Source: Haladaptatus pallidirubidus (lineage in GTDB: Archaea; Halobacteriota; Halobacteria; Halobacteriales; Haladaptataceae). From it: a stretch of 64,000 nt of DNA. The position numbers and the translations under genes were made by a program. The DNA lies in the NCBI RefSeq assembly GCF_020700235.1, contig NZ_CP085302.1, forward strand, positions 62,001-126,000, in the 5' to 3' direction. Below are positions 54,965 through 63,260 of this stretch, piece after piece. Below the pieces are notes generated by a model. It saw only the letters and a list, made by a program, of their open reading frames with translations, was not told the origin of the DNA and did not search any database. Every line of letters begins with the position of its first letter. Positions within the stretch are counted from its first letter, which is position 1.

Positions 54965-55038
54965 GCCTTGATAGCTTAGGCTGGCAGACCAACTCCTTTG
55001 TAAGAAGTCGGTCGAGAGTTCAAATCTCTCCCGAGGCT
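54965..55038 (+). pseudogene. tRNA-Thr (TGT) pseudogene
   Basis: Same 74-nt length and layout as the tRNA at 13980. Acceptor GCCTTGA/CCGAGGC has an A-C mismatch, the D arm is altered (AGCTTAGG..GACC), and the anticodon stem ACTCC/GAAGT has a C-A mismatch. The T arm is identical. Probably non-functional duplicate. Confidence 0.75.
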
Positions 55039-55079
55039 TTCCACGAGTTCTGGATAACAGAGTACAAGAGGTGTCCGAA

Positions 55080-55098
55080 GTTAGTATGAGATACTAAT
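55080..55098. repeat. 19-bp palindrome GTTAGTA-N5-TACTAAT (copy 2)
   Basis: One arm base differs from copy 1. Lies 41 bp after the tRNA-Thr pseudogene, preceded by CGAA as in copy 1. Confidence 0.55.
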
Positions 55099-55235
55099 CA
55101 AGTCCTGCCTGAATTCCGAAGCAAAAACCAGTAATTGAAATGTGTTGATATTTATCAGAGGGTGAATGGGATGAATTCGGATTGAGACGTGTAGATCCCG
55201 TTATTGCTCTTTCAAGCCGCCGAGTGAGATACTCT

Positions 55236-55661
55236 TCACACCATACTTCTGGCACGCACCCTGCGCACGCTCCGAGCATCAGGACGAGAGCTGTCTTTTC
55301 GACGGCGGAAAGTCTCAAATTGACTGCCGGTCGTTAGGAGTCCCCAATCCACTCCTTTCTGTCGCATGTAGCTCGTTAATTGGCAACGATCGGCATCAGT
55401 GAGTGTACTATCGCAACCTTTTGCTTCGATGAATACGACGGGGGCGGTTTCGATGAGCAGGGCGTGATCTGCGCGGGTGTTCCCTCGACCGATTTGCATC
55501 GGATATTCGAGTTCGACTTCTGGTGAAAACATATCCCACCCAAGCAGCTTGATGAGTGGCTGGATGAGTTTTACCTTCGTATTTTCCTCATCCATTTGCA
55601 GTGCTTGGTCGATTAGAGATTGGGACCGTTCGACGTACGCTGTGATCTCGGATTCACTCAT
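55236..55661 (-). CDS. Restriction enzyme N-terminal domain protein (HsdR_N-like), truncated
   Basis: PD-(D/E)xK-type domain of the type I restriction subunit R N-terminus. MDEENTKVKLIQPLIKLLGW and RADHALLIE...VFIEAKGCDSTL give the Asp and ExK catalytic pattern; WGLLTTGSQFETFRRRKDS follows. After that the sequence turns Arg/Ser-rich, as if frameshifted, and the frame ends; about 141 aa remain. Stand-alone haloarchaeal proteins of this type are usually ~200 aa or more. Likely a truncated gene. Confidence 0.6.
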   Translation of the reverse strand: MSESEITAYVERSQSLIDQALQMDEENTKVKLIQPLIKLLGWDMFSPEVELEYPMQIGRGNTRADHALLIETAPVVFIEAKGCDSTLTDADRCQLTSYMRQKGVDWGLLTTGSQFETFRRRKDSSRPDARSVRRVRARSMV

Positions 55662-55668
55662 CGATTAG

Positions 55669-55865
55669 TTAGTCCTCGCGTGCGTCAGCGACGAAGCGGT
55701 AGAGACCTCGATTGACCTTTTCAACCCATCCAGCATCGACAAGTCCGCGAAGATCCCGATTGATGTGCTGTCTACGGGTATCGAGCTGTTCTTCGAGGCG
55801 TTTTGGATTGGCATAGCCCCAAGGTTGTGTCTCGTCCAGTAAATTTGTCCACCATTTGGTGTTAA
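55669..55865 (-). pseudogene. Winged-helix protein remnant without start codon
   Basis: A frame reads KWWTNLLDETQPWGYANPKR, then LEEQLDTRRQHINRDLRGLV and GWVEKVNRGLYRFVADARED to TAA at 55669. This is a convincing winged helix, but no ATG, GTG or TTG precedes it after the stop of the adjacent regulator gene. Either 5'-truncated or started from an unusual codon. Next to the HsdR_N-like gene. Confidence 0.5.
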
Positions 55866-55884
55866 CATGGTCACTTCCTTGCTT

Positions 55885-58800
55885 TTACTCGGTACTGTAC
55901 GTCGTAGTTGAAAACACCAAGTCGAACACTTTCTGCTCAGCCTTCCGAAGATGCTGATGGAAGGTCGGTGGGGCCACACCCATCGATTCGGCAACATCCT
56001 CGCCAGACGTCTCACGAGGCCACTCAAAAAATCCCGCGTGATAGGCAACATCTAGGGTGGCATGCTGTCGGTCGGTGAGACCCGATACAAGATGTCGAAA
56101 GATGCGATGGGAATCGTCGTGCGACCGCGTAATCTGGCAGCGGCGGATCATCTTGGCCTGTGGATATGCCTCTTCAACGGCGTCGATGACTCGGTGGATG
56201 TCGACGCTCGGTGAGAGGTGTATCGTCATCTGGTAGTGACCATCTTCAATGACGGTCTGCTTGACGTGGCCACCGATGGACGCGACAACTGAGAGTACGG
56301 GTGGCTCAGTTAGCTTGAGTTCGAAGCTAGTGGGATTACCCTCCGAGTGTAAGGTAACCGTCTCCCAGTGAGGGAGCGTCTCGACGAGGCTGGTCAGGGC
56401 ATCGATAGCAACCGGTGTTGCGGTGCCATACACGAGGAACTCGTCATTGCCGATCGGAACCGCGTTATCAAGTGTGATGGTGCCATTCATCTCGATCGGA
56501 ACGTTAAGGACCGCGAACACATCCTGAAGCTGGAATTCCAGTTCGACAAGTTCATCGCTCATCAGCGCCCGCTTTCGATCGGTAGCAGCGATTGTATGGC
56601 CGATGATCTCACCGAGTTGAGCGATCTGCTCGCCTTCGCGTCCCTCGAACGCGAGTGGCCGCCCCGCATAGACACTCAGGACACCATAAACTGTATCCTC
56701 ATGGACGATTGGGATTGCTACAGACGATCGGAAGCCGTACGATTCGATTTCGTCCCGCCAGGGGTCATACCGGGGGTCAGAATCGAGATCCTGTGTCGTT
56801 TGTATCTCGCCTGTCTGGAAGGCTCCGCCGATCGGACCCTTGCTCCGGTCATCGTCGGGATCGGCAGAGATAGTGATCCCGTCGAGGTCTTCCTCAACGC
56901 CAGCTTGAGCCCGCATATTCACTGTTTGGGTAGCGGGATCGATATCGCCGACCCAGGCAAATAGGTACGAATCGGAGTCGGCAAGGTGCTCACAGACTGT
57001 CGCCTCAATCTCCTTGCGCGTGGATTGGTTGATAACAGCGTCCGTGATCTCCCGAATTACTTCGTTGAGACTGTTCAGCGCTGCGAGTTCCTGGTTCCGG
57101 TGAATAAGTTCCTGTCTGCTGGCTACGCGTTCGTACGCAGCCTCGGCGTTGGTCGCCAACAACTTTACCAGACGACGAGTATTCCCGTCGAATCCATCGA
57201 CATCGCGTGATCCAGCGACAAGAATCCCTTTTGTACCCAGTGGGACGAATAGCCCGGCACGCATTTCGGTCGCATCTGGGGGCACTTGGAGGTTCGGTGA
57301 CTCAAGCACGTTCTCGTAGTATTGGGTGTCGCCACTACTGAAAACGCAGTCCGTGATACTACTGCCGTCGGACGGGAGCTCTGGAAACTTCTCACGCATG
57401 AAACCAGCCTCGTGAGACGTAGTCTCGGGAACGAGACGGTCATGTTCGGCATCGTAGTCATAGACCACGACACCAGGGAGATCAAGGACATCACTCGCCG
57501 TTTCGGTGAGAATTTGGCTGATTTCTGGTGTAGTGTCCGCTGTGAGGAATCCACGTGACGAGGTGTAGAGCGCCTGGAGCCGTTCTTGGTAATGGTTACG
57601 CTCAGTTATATCCTGTGACATCGCCATGGCAGCGAACACGTCACCATCGTCGGTAGTTAACGGGACCGTTCGAAAATCGAACGTTCGTCCTTGGACCTCC
57701 AACTCGAACGAGTTCGCCTTTCCATTGAGTGCAGCACGGTAGTTTGGTTCGATGAGCTCTAAAATGTCCTCAGGATACACCTCTTGCATCCGTTTGTCTT
57801 GAAGATCTTTAGCGTTGAAATCCAGTTTTTCAAAGCCCTGTCCTCCGACAATCGTATGTTGTAGATCATCGTTTAGGAGAGCGACTGCTCCGTTTGGGAA
57901 GTTCTCTACGAGCGTGCGGTAGCGCTGCTCAGATTCTTCGAGTGCCCGCTCACGTTCTTTGCGTTCAGTGATGTCTCGGAAGTAGACCGAGAGACCGCTC
58001 TCGGAAGGATAAGCCGTGACCTCAAGCCACGCTTCAGCTGCATCGGAATACTCCTCGAAGGTAACAGGGTTCTGGGTTTCCATTGTCTGTTCGTAGCGAT
58101 CCCTAAATGAGCGATGGAGATCGCTAGAGAAGGCGTCCCAGACATATGTGCCCAGAAGCTCTTCTTCCGTCTTCCCGACGAGTTCTTCGGCGCGGTCGTT
58201 GAGGTACGTGAACCGCCAGTCCGCATCTAGTCCGCAAACAGCGTCGTTAATGCGGTCGAATACCTCGTTAAGTTCTGATCGTAACTCGGTCCGCTGGTGT
58301 TCGAGCTGCCGCTCCTTTTCCTTGAGGTCCGTCACGTCGTAATAGAGTTCGACCCGTCCGCCCGCATACTCCCCAGATTCGATGGGTTTACTTCGGTGTT
58401 CAAGGCAGCGCTCCTCGTGCTCGTCGCCCGCCATCACGTGGCATTCGAAGTGTTCAGTATACGTATTGTCGTCGTACGTTGCCAGAACCGTCTCCGTAAA
58501 CACCTCTGAATCCTCGATGATCCATGTAATATGCTCGCCGATGAGTTCGCGTTTGTCTCTGCCAACGACCTGCTTGCGGTCAAGCCCAAAGTAACGTTCC
58601 GTCGTGCCATTGATCCAGGCGATATCAAAGTTCTCGTCGAGGACGAAGATGCCGACTTCGACGTCCCCGAGGACGTCGTCGATAAGGGACTCCGCAGCAG
58701 CCGACCAGTCAGGAGCCGTTTTGTCGACATTTATCGGCGATCGCCACCACACACGGGCGTTTGCGCCAGCCTTCTTCGTTTTGATCCTGTTTTGCTCGAC

Positions 58801-58944
58801 AAGCCGTTCCAGCCGGGCATAGGTGCTCCGCCGACCGAGGTCGAGGACCTCAGCCACTTCCGGCGTCGTCCACGGTTCCCCGGAGTCGTCGAAGATTGCG
58901 AGTGTTTCCCGGAGACTATCGGTCAGTGATCCCGACTTCATCAT
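55885..58944 (-). CDS. Multi-domain PAS/GAF sensor regulator (bacterioopsin-activator type)
   Basis: 1019 aa. In order: a winged helix (about 1-70: TTPEVAEVLDLGRRSTYARL), three PAS domains (about 85-210, 220-330, 340-455), two GAF domains (about 465-610 and 635-790: NQSTRKEIEATVCEHLADSD), a bacterioopsin-activator beta domain (about 800-950), and a C-terminal HTH-10 (LTDRQHATLDVAYHAGFFEW; VAPPTFHQHLRKAEQ). No kinase domain. It would sense small ligands or redox state and act directly on DNA. An extra N-terminal wHTH makes it a protein with two DNA-binding ends. Targets unknown. Confidence 0.9.
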   Translation of the reverse strand: MMKSGSLTDSLRETLAIFDDSGEPWTTPEVAEVLDLGRRSTYARLERLVEQNRIKTKKAGANARVWWRSPINVDKTAPDWSAAAESLIDDVLGDVEVGIFVLDENFDIAWINGTTERYFGLDRKQVVGRDKRELIGEHITWIIEDSEVFTETVLATYDDNTYTEHFECHVMAGDEHEERCLEHRSKPIESGEYAGGRVELYYDVTDLKEKERQLEHQRTELRSELNEVFDRINDAVCGLDADWRFTYLNDRAEELVGKTEEELLGTYVWDAFSSDLHRSFRDRYEQTMETQNPVTFEEYSDAAEAWLEVTAYPSESGLSVYFRDITERKERERALEESEQRYRTLVENFPNGAVALLNDDLQHTIVGGQGFEKLDFNAKDLQDKRMQEVYPEDILELIEPNYRAALNGKANSFELEVQGRTFDFRTVPLTTDDGDVFAAMAMSQDITERNHYQERLQALYTSSRGFLTADTTPEISQILTETASDVLDLPGVVVYDYDAEHDRLVPETTSHEAGFMREKFPELPSDGSSITDCVFSSGDTQYYENVLESPNLQVPPDATEMRAGLFVPLGTKGILVAGSRDVDGFDGNTRRLVKLLATNAEAAYERVASRQELIHRNQELAALNSLNEVIREITDAVINQSTRKEIEATVCEHLADSDSYLFAWVGDIDPATQTVNMRAQAGVEEDLDGITISADPDDDRSKGPIGGAFQTGEIQTTQDLDSDPRYDPWRDEIESYGFRSSVAIPIVHEDTVYGVLSVYAGRPLAFEGREGEQIAQLGEIIGHTIAATDRKRALMSDELVELEFQLQDVFAVLNVPIEMNGTITLDNAVPIGNDEFLVYGTATPVAIDALTSLVETLPHWETVTLHSEGNPTSFELKLTEPPVLSVVASIGGHVKQTVIEDGHYQMTIHLSPSVDIHRVIDAVEEAYPQAKMIRRCQITRSHDDSHRIFRHLVSGLTDRQHATLDVAYHAGFFEWPRETSGEDVAESMGVAPPTFHQHLRKAEQKVFDLVFSTTTYSTE

Positions 58945-59206
58945 CCTGTATAATGGACTACCAGTCTATGAAAGTTCCGTCGATGGAGTTACTCTGATGA
59001 GACAGTACCGATATCGACGGGTGAGCATCCTCAACAAATTCACAACAAAAATTACCATACTAATTCAGAAGCTGTTCCACCATCCTGATGAGAAGAACCT
59101 AATCACTTCTAGCGGTCCCTTACGGTAATCAAGTTCTTCCATCAAATACACACTGGCTGCAGCTGACCGAACCGGAATAATTCCAATGTGCCACAACTTA
59201 AACAAC

Positions 59207-59551
59207 ATGATGGATAAAAATTCGAGTACAGACGAATTGACTGCAAGCGATCTTCACAGCTTGCTTGCGGTGGAGCGACGCCGTCTGGTTCTCGATATTC
59301 TTACCGGGATCATCACCACTGTCGAACTCAGGGAACTAGCCACGGAGATCGCCGAGCGAGAAGACGGAACTGACGTCGCCGATGAGGACACCATAGAGCA
59401 TGTGATAATCGAGCTTCATCACAACCATCTGCCCCGCCTCGACGATGCGGGCCTCGTCGACTACGATCCTGATAGCCATACTATCGATCCGACTAAGTTA
59501 AGCAATTATCAATTAGAAGATTATTTGACTGTCACCTCAGAGAAGGAGTAA
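59207..59551 (+). CDS. Haloarchaeal winged-helix protein (DUF7344-like)
   Basis: About 114 aa from MMDKNSSTDELTASDLHSLL. VERRRLVLDILTGIITTVEL, ELHHNHLPRLDDAGLVDYDP is the pattern of the haloarchaeal DUF7344 family of small wHTH proteins, usually transcriptional regulators. Start at 59207 or 59210. Standing alone, divergent from the 1019-aa regulator, so the gap 58945-59206 likely holds both promoters. Confidence 0.7.
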   Translation: MMDKNSSTDELTASDLHSLLAVERRRLVLDILTGIITTVELRELATEIAEREDGTDVADEDTIEHVIIELHHNHLPRLDDAGLVDYDPDSHTIDPTKLSNYQLEDYLTVTSEKE

Positions 59552-59594
59552 TACAGTAGCCACCTTCTGTGAGGACTGCCGCGATATACAGGAA

Positions 59595-59654
59595 GTCTCG
59601 ATTTTCGAACGTTCGCTAGGCGGTAATATCCAAGAACGTCAATTGGTGTGCCAT
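59595..59654 (-). pseudogene. SprT-like N-terminal remnant (copy d)
   Basis: MAHQLTFLDITA followed by TAG and then RTFEN, matching MARQLTVSEITDQQTLTES with a nonsense change at Gln/Asp. Nothing of the enzyme remains. Confidence 0.55.
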
Positions 59655-59680
59655 GGATAAAAAAAAGACTGAAGCAGTGG

Positions 59681-59890
59681 TTAGTTCGGCAGTTCTTTGC
59701 GTCCCGCTCTCACGCACGGCCAGCACGGGAAGCCATTCAGGCCGTCACAGTCGCACTCTACCGATTCAGTGTCGTCTTCGTCCGTCTCGTCGTCCGATGG
59801 GAACGCCGTGAGCGTTCCGTCATCAGTCGCATCTTCGACGGCGGCCATGTGTTTCCAATAGACAGTGCATACTCCTGAACAGAGTAGCAT
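59681..59890 (-). pseudogene. SWIM protein C-terminal half (copy d)
   Basis: Keeps YWKHMAAVEDATDDG and the C-terminal cluster ECDCDGLNGFPCWPCVRAG to KELPN. The first part of the SWIM motif is replaced (CTVYWKHM instead of FCKHM), and one zinc Cys is Trp. It is cut at about 59875, right before the VapBC-type genes. Confidence 0.6.
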
Positions 59891-59918
59891 TTATTACTGA
59901 GTAGAAGAATCTACTAGC

Positions 59919-60194
59919 ATGGCAACATCAGTGAAAATGGACGAGGGAACGAAGTCTGATTTGGAGGAACTCCAAGCAGAGATTCGTCTAAAAGTAGGAA
60001 AGCAAGTAACGCAGCAGGAAATCCTCGCCCGGATCGTTGCACACGCGGTTGACTCGAAAACTGATCTCATCGATTCGTTTCGCGATGAAATGCCAGCACT
60101 CGATCCAAGTGAGCGAGAAGCGTTCCACCAAGGAATGATCTCCTCTGGCGTAAAAACATCAGAATCGGATATCGACGAAGAGCTATACGGATGA
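59919..60194 (+). CDS. VapB-like antitoxin (ribbon-helix-helix type)
   Basis: 91-aa acidic protein: VKMDEGTKSDLEELQAEIRL at the N-terminus could form the strand and helix of a DNA-binding dimer, and the C-terminal part (KTSESDIDEELYG) is a disordered toxin-binding tail. Its stop overlaps the PIN gene by ATGA. Probably represses its own operon and inhibits the toxin. Confidence 0.78.
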   Translation: MATSVKMDEGTKSDLEELQAEIRLKVGKQVTQQEILARIVAHAVDSKTDLIDSFRDEMPALDPSEREAFHQGMISSGVKTSESDIDEELYG

Positions 60195-60631
60195 GCATTC
60201 TTATCGACACTGGTGTTTTTTACGCACATCACGATGAAGACGCTGAACGCCATGATACTGCAGTTTCTGCAATGAATACAGTACTTACTGGTGAATACGG
60301 ACAACCGTACACCAGTGACTATGTCTATGACGAAACAGTCACATTAACTCGAATGCGAACTGGTTCATTTGAGGCTGCAAAAACTGTCTCCGACCGAATT
60401 CTTGGATGCAAATCATTCCCAGAGATATTCGAGATGATCCAGATGGGGCACGACGACTTTAATGCGACAGTAGATACATGGATCCAATATCAAGACCACG
60501 ATTTAAGCGTGACTGACGCAAGTCTCGTGACGCTCTGTGAACAATATGACATCGATTCTATCCTCAGTTTTGACTCAGACTTCGATGGAATTGTCCATCG
60601 AACAGATCCATCGAATATGTCTACGGAATAA
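60191..60631 (+). CDS. VapC-like PIN-domain toxin
   Basis: 146-aa PIN ribonuclease. Active-site acids: Asp6 (ILIDTGV), Glu48 (VYDETV), Asp109 (SVTDAS), and Asp128/Asp130 (SFDSDFD). Distinct in sequence from the PIN toxin at 12209. The module lies between two SWIM fragments (copies d and e), as if inserted. Confidence 0.85.
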   Translation: MSILIDTGVFYAHHDEDAERHDTAVSAMNTVLTGEYGQPYTSDYVYDETVTLTRMRTGSFEAAKTVSDRILGCKSFPEIFEMIQMGHDDFNATVDTWIQYQDHDLSVTDASLVTLCEQYDIDSILSFDSDFDGIVHRTDPSNMSTE

Positions 60632-60646
60632 GAAAAACGAGGAGAG

Positions 60647-60900
60647 TTAGCTCGGTAATTCTTTGCGACCCTCACGAACGCACGGCCAACACGGGAACCC
60701 ACCGAGGCCGTCACAATCACAGTCTTCGGGGTCGGTATCGTCTTCGTCTGCAGACGGGAATGCGTCAAGCGTGCCGTCGTCAGTGGCGTTTTCGACTGCG
60801 GCCATGTGTTTGCAAAAGGCAGTGTGGTGGACGTGGTGCGGACAGGTGTAGGCCATCAGTTCGTCGGTCACGTCGTCGATGGAGACTGTGATTTGTGCAA
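60647..60900 (-). pseudogene. SWIM zinc-finger protein, N-terminus lost (copy e)
   Basis: Reads ITVSIDDVTDELMAYTCPHH, FCKHMAAVEN and the C-terminal cluster DCDCDGLGGFPCWPC to KELPS. One core Cys is replaced by Tyr (AYTC instead of ACTC). The N-terminal ~35 residues are missing beyond about 60900, where the next operon's promoter region begins. A GTG at 60871 could still give a 74-aa protein. Confidence 0.6.
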
Positions 60901-60962
60901 TGTTTCGTACCTGTGGTGTCCACTACAGCAGTCTTATTACGTTTGATTACATACTGTTACGT

Positions 60963-61343
60963 ATGCCTGTCGACTTCGAAAGCTACCACCCAACAGAGCT
61001 ACCGAATGAAAACACGAACGGACGGTACATCCTCGAGTTCCTTGCCGACGATCCAAACTTGGGATACCGTGCTGGTGAATTGGCCAAGGAACTTGATATC
61101 CCTCGTGGGAGTGTTGGAACCACATTGAGTCGACTTGAAACTCGGGGATTTGTCCGGCATAAGGGTGAGTACTGGGCAATCAACCCTGAAGCGTACGATG
61201 CTCACACGGCGAGCCTCATTGGATTAGAGACGATTTCGATGCAGTTCGAGGGCGACTATTACGACGAGAATCCGGACTGGGACGATGATCTTCCGGATCT
61301 TGACGAAGAGGAGCAAGAGAGTTCTTCGACGGAGGAGGAGTAA
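60963..61343 (+). CDS. Winged-helix antitoxin-like protein
   Basis: 126 aa from MPVDFESYHPTELPN. RYILEFLADDPNLGYRAGEL, ELDIPRGSVGTTLSRLETRG is a MarR-like winged helix, and the C-terminus is a long acidic tail (DWDDDLPDLDEEEQESSSTE) suited to bind a basic toxin. It is followed immediately by a MazF/PemK-like frame, giving a toxin-antitoxin pair. The start is chosen because sequence upstream of 60963 belongs to the promoter area. Confidence 0.75.
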   Translation: MPVDFESYHPTELPNENTNGRYILEFLADDPNLGYRAGELAKELDIPRGSVGTTLSRLETRGFVRHKGEYWAINPEAYDAHTASLIGLETISMQFEGDYYDENPDWDDDLPDLDEEEQESSSTEEE

Positions 61344-61663
61344 TATATGACCGTGGTGCCGTGGTCGTTGCTTCTGACCCGTTTGGAAACACACCTCGAC
61401 GGCCGTATCTGATTATTAGCGGTCAGGACCATCCGTTTACTGGGCAACAGTATATCGCGCTTGGAATCACCACGAAAGAGTATCCCGCAGGGCTCTCACT
61501 AGCGAACACATTCGAGGCAGGTACACTGAATCGAGAATCGTTTGTCTCTCCGTGGGCTGTTGTTTCGCTCATGGACATTGATATTGACCGTGCAGTTGCT
61601 CGACTTACAACGGAGTTTGTCGACACCGCAGTCGAAGCGATGATGGAGTACGTTTTCGCGTAA
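61343..61663 (+). CDS. MazF/PemK-like toxin with degraded start codon
   Basis: The frame from 61343 reads IYDRGAVVVASDPFGNTPRR then PYLIISGQDHPFTGQQYIAL, typical of the MazF/PemK barrel (RGxVVxVxxPF...RPxLIIS) and ending VEAMMEYVFA. The expected start, overlapping the antitoxin stop as TAATG, is here TAATA, so the ATG has become ATA. Without it, the first usable codon is GTG at 61361, which would remove the conserved YDRGA. The toxin may therefore be silenced or weakly translated. Confidence 0.65.
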   Translation: MYDRGAVVVASDPFGNTPRRPYLIISGQDHPFTGQQYIALGITTKEYPAGLSLANTFEAGTLNRESFVSPWAVVSLMDIDIDRAVARLTTEFVDTAVEAMMEYVFA

Positions 61664-61714
61664 TATTCACGGCCCTTTGTTGAGTGTCACTCGTCGTTGA
61701 AGTGGGCACCGCTT

Positions 61715-61733
61715 GTTAGTATGAACTACTAAC
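61715..61733. repeat. 19-bp palindrome GTTAGTA-N5-TACTAAC (copy 3)
   Basis: Perfect arms, as copy 1. No tRNA is next to it. The following ~30 bp resemble the sequence after copy 2. Confidence 0.6.
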
Positions 61734-61855
61734 CAAGGATTGCTCTAAAACTCGAAGTCAAAAGCGATAGCAAGAGCTTAAGCAGAAAGCAATAGCCTGC
61801 GAAAATTTTCCTCGTATCTATTGCTTATCGCGAGAACCACTTAAACGAGACTTGG

Positions 61856-62358
61856 TTAGTGATTCTCGCCCTCCTCAACGTATAGTGACCCACCGCACTT
61901 GCTACAGCTGTACTGCTCGGGGTTACGTACCGTCTTTGAGCGCCGATGCCGTGCAATCCGACCGCTGCAGTCCTCGCAAACAAGCCACCACTTGGGCGTA
62001 GTAAAGCGTTCGCAGTGTTACGAGGTATCGAGGGCATCCGTCCACTGGGCGAACGTTGCGTCGTGATCCGCCTCACCGAACTCGTGATACTGCCATGCGT
62101 GGATCAATTCGTGGCGTACGGTCGAACTGAATTGTTCCCACCCGTGTTGTTCGTAGGCCGTCCAGTCAACGCAATCGTGATCTCCTCTGTTGCAGGGTCG
62201 TACTTTGTGACGCCTGCCTGTCGCTGCGCTCGATGTGAAATTTCCCAGTCGATCGTGTCGACCGGCAGATCTGGGAAGTGCTCGGCGGCGACGTTCGTTG
62301 CGTGCTGTTGTGCTCGGCCGAGGAGGGCTGTCGGTGTCTCGAGGGAATCATCGGTCAC
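61856..62358 (-). pseudogene. SprT-like zinc peptidase, frameshift plus TAA (copy f)
   Basis: The only copy that keeps the C-terminal zinc ribbon: WWLVCEDCSGRIARHRRSKT and YSCSKCGGSLYVEEG. The first ~65 residues (ALLGRAQQHATNVAAEHF) are in frame from 62358. A one-base shift near 62160 separates them from TVRHELIHAWQYHEFGEADH, and an in-frame TAA follows DTS before HCERF. The N-terminal MARQL segment is also missing. Clearly inactive. Confidence 0.75.
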
Positions 62359-62401
62359 AACAGTTAGATATCTCTAGAAAGAGAACGTGAGAGATTTTGG
62401 A

Positions 62402-62587
62402 TTAACAACTGCCGAGGTTCCGGAAGTCGTTCTGGTTGCACTTTGAACAACGAGATGGTTTCGAGATAAAGGTGGTACCGCATTCTTCGCATTCAAAAAT
62501 ATCACCGGTCGCCCGTACCTGCTGTTCCGTCTGTCGAGAAGGTCTTTCTGAATTAAAGACACCGCGTAACCGATGTAGTATTTCCAT
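62402..62587 (-). CDS. Small zinc-ribbon protein (61 aa)
   Basis: MEILHRLRGVFNSERPSRQT then IFECEECGTTFISKPSRCSK with CxxC...CxxC spacing of a small zinc ribbon. Start at 62587; a longer version from 62614 has no support. Similar small haloarchaeal zinc-ribbon proteins are common but have no assigned role. Confidence 0.65.
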   Translation of the reverse strand: MEILHRLRGVFNSERPSRQTEQQVRATGDIFECEECGTTFISKPSRCSKCNQNDFRNLGSC

Positions 62588-62789
62588 AGCAATGCATAGA
62601 CACTTGCTCCACATGCATAGGTTTTATCACCAAAATGCCATAATGGTCTCCATTATTACTGTATAGAATATTGTTAACGAAGTTGGCTCACTGATTATGA
62701 GATGCCGCTGAAACCCTCATAGTCGCACTCCTTAGATTTGTCATTCTCCACCCTCCAAGGAAAGCCCCACGCGTTCCAGGAAGTACTCG

Positions 62790-62906
62790 GCGACGATATC
62801 AGCCGCGTGCTGTTGGTGTCTCAGGAGTATCGTCGGTCGTTGCACCCGTATTTTCCGTGAGCGGTCGCTAGTCGGTGATCTCCGAGATCGTCAATTGGCG
62901 TACCAC
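62790..62906 (-). pseudogene. SprT-like N-terminal remnant (copy g)
   Basis: VVRQLTISEITD, TAG, then RPLTENTGATTDDTPETPTA: matches the N-terminus of copy c, with ATG replaced by GTG, one nonsense change, and a stop at about 62790. Confidence 0.6.
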
Positions 62907-62930
62907 GGATAAAAAAGACTGAAACGGTGG

Positions 62931-63219
62931 TTAGTTCGGCAGTTCCTTCCGTCCTGTTCTCACGCACGGCCAGCACGGAAAATCACCGAGACCGTCGCAG
63001 TCGCAATCGTCTGGTTCGGCATCGTCTTCGCTGTCCTCCGACGGGAAGGCGTTGAGCGTCCCGTCGTCAGTGGCGGTTTCGACGGCGGCCATGTGTTTGC
63101 AGTAGGCGTTGCGGTGGATGTGATGCGGACACGTGCAGGCCATCAGTTCCTCGGTCACGTCGTCGATGGCAACGGTGTACTGGTGGGCTGCGGGGTTCTC
63201 GTGGCTCTTGTTGGTGACT
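62931..63219 (-). pseudogene. SWIM zinc-finger protein (copy g)
   Basis: VTNKSHENPAAHQYTVAIDD, MACTCPHHIHRNAYCKHMAA and the C-terminal DCDCDGLGDFPCWPCVR to KELPN, the best-preserved core and tail. A TAA replaces the codon before VTNK, and the sequence beyond 63240 belongs to the IclR gene, so the N-terminus is gone. A GTG at 63158 still opens a 75-aa frame with both zinc clusters. Confidence 0.65.
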
Positions 63220-63260
63220 TAGACGAGTTCGGGGATTTCGTCTTTGGGCCTTTTATTCCA

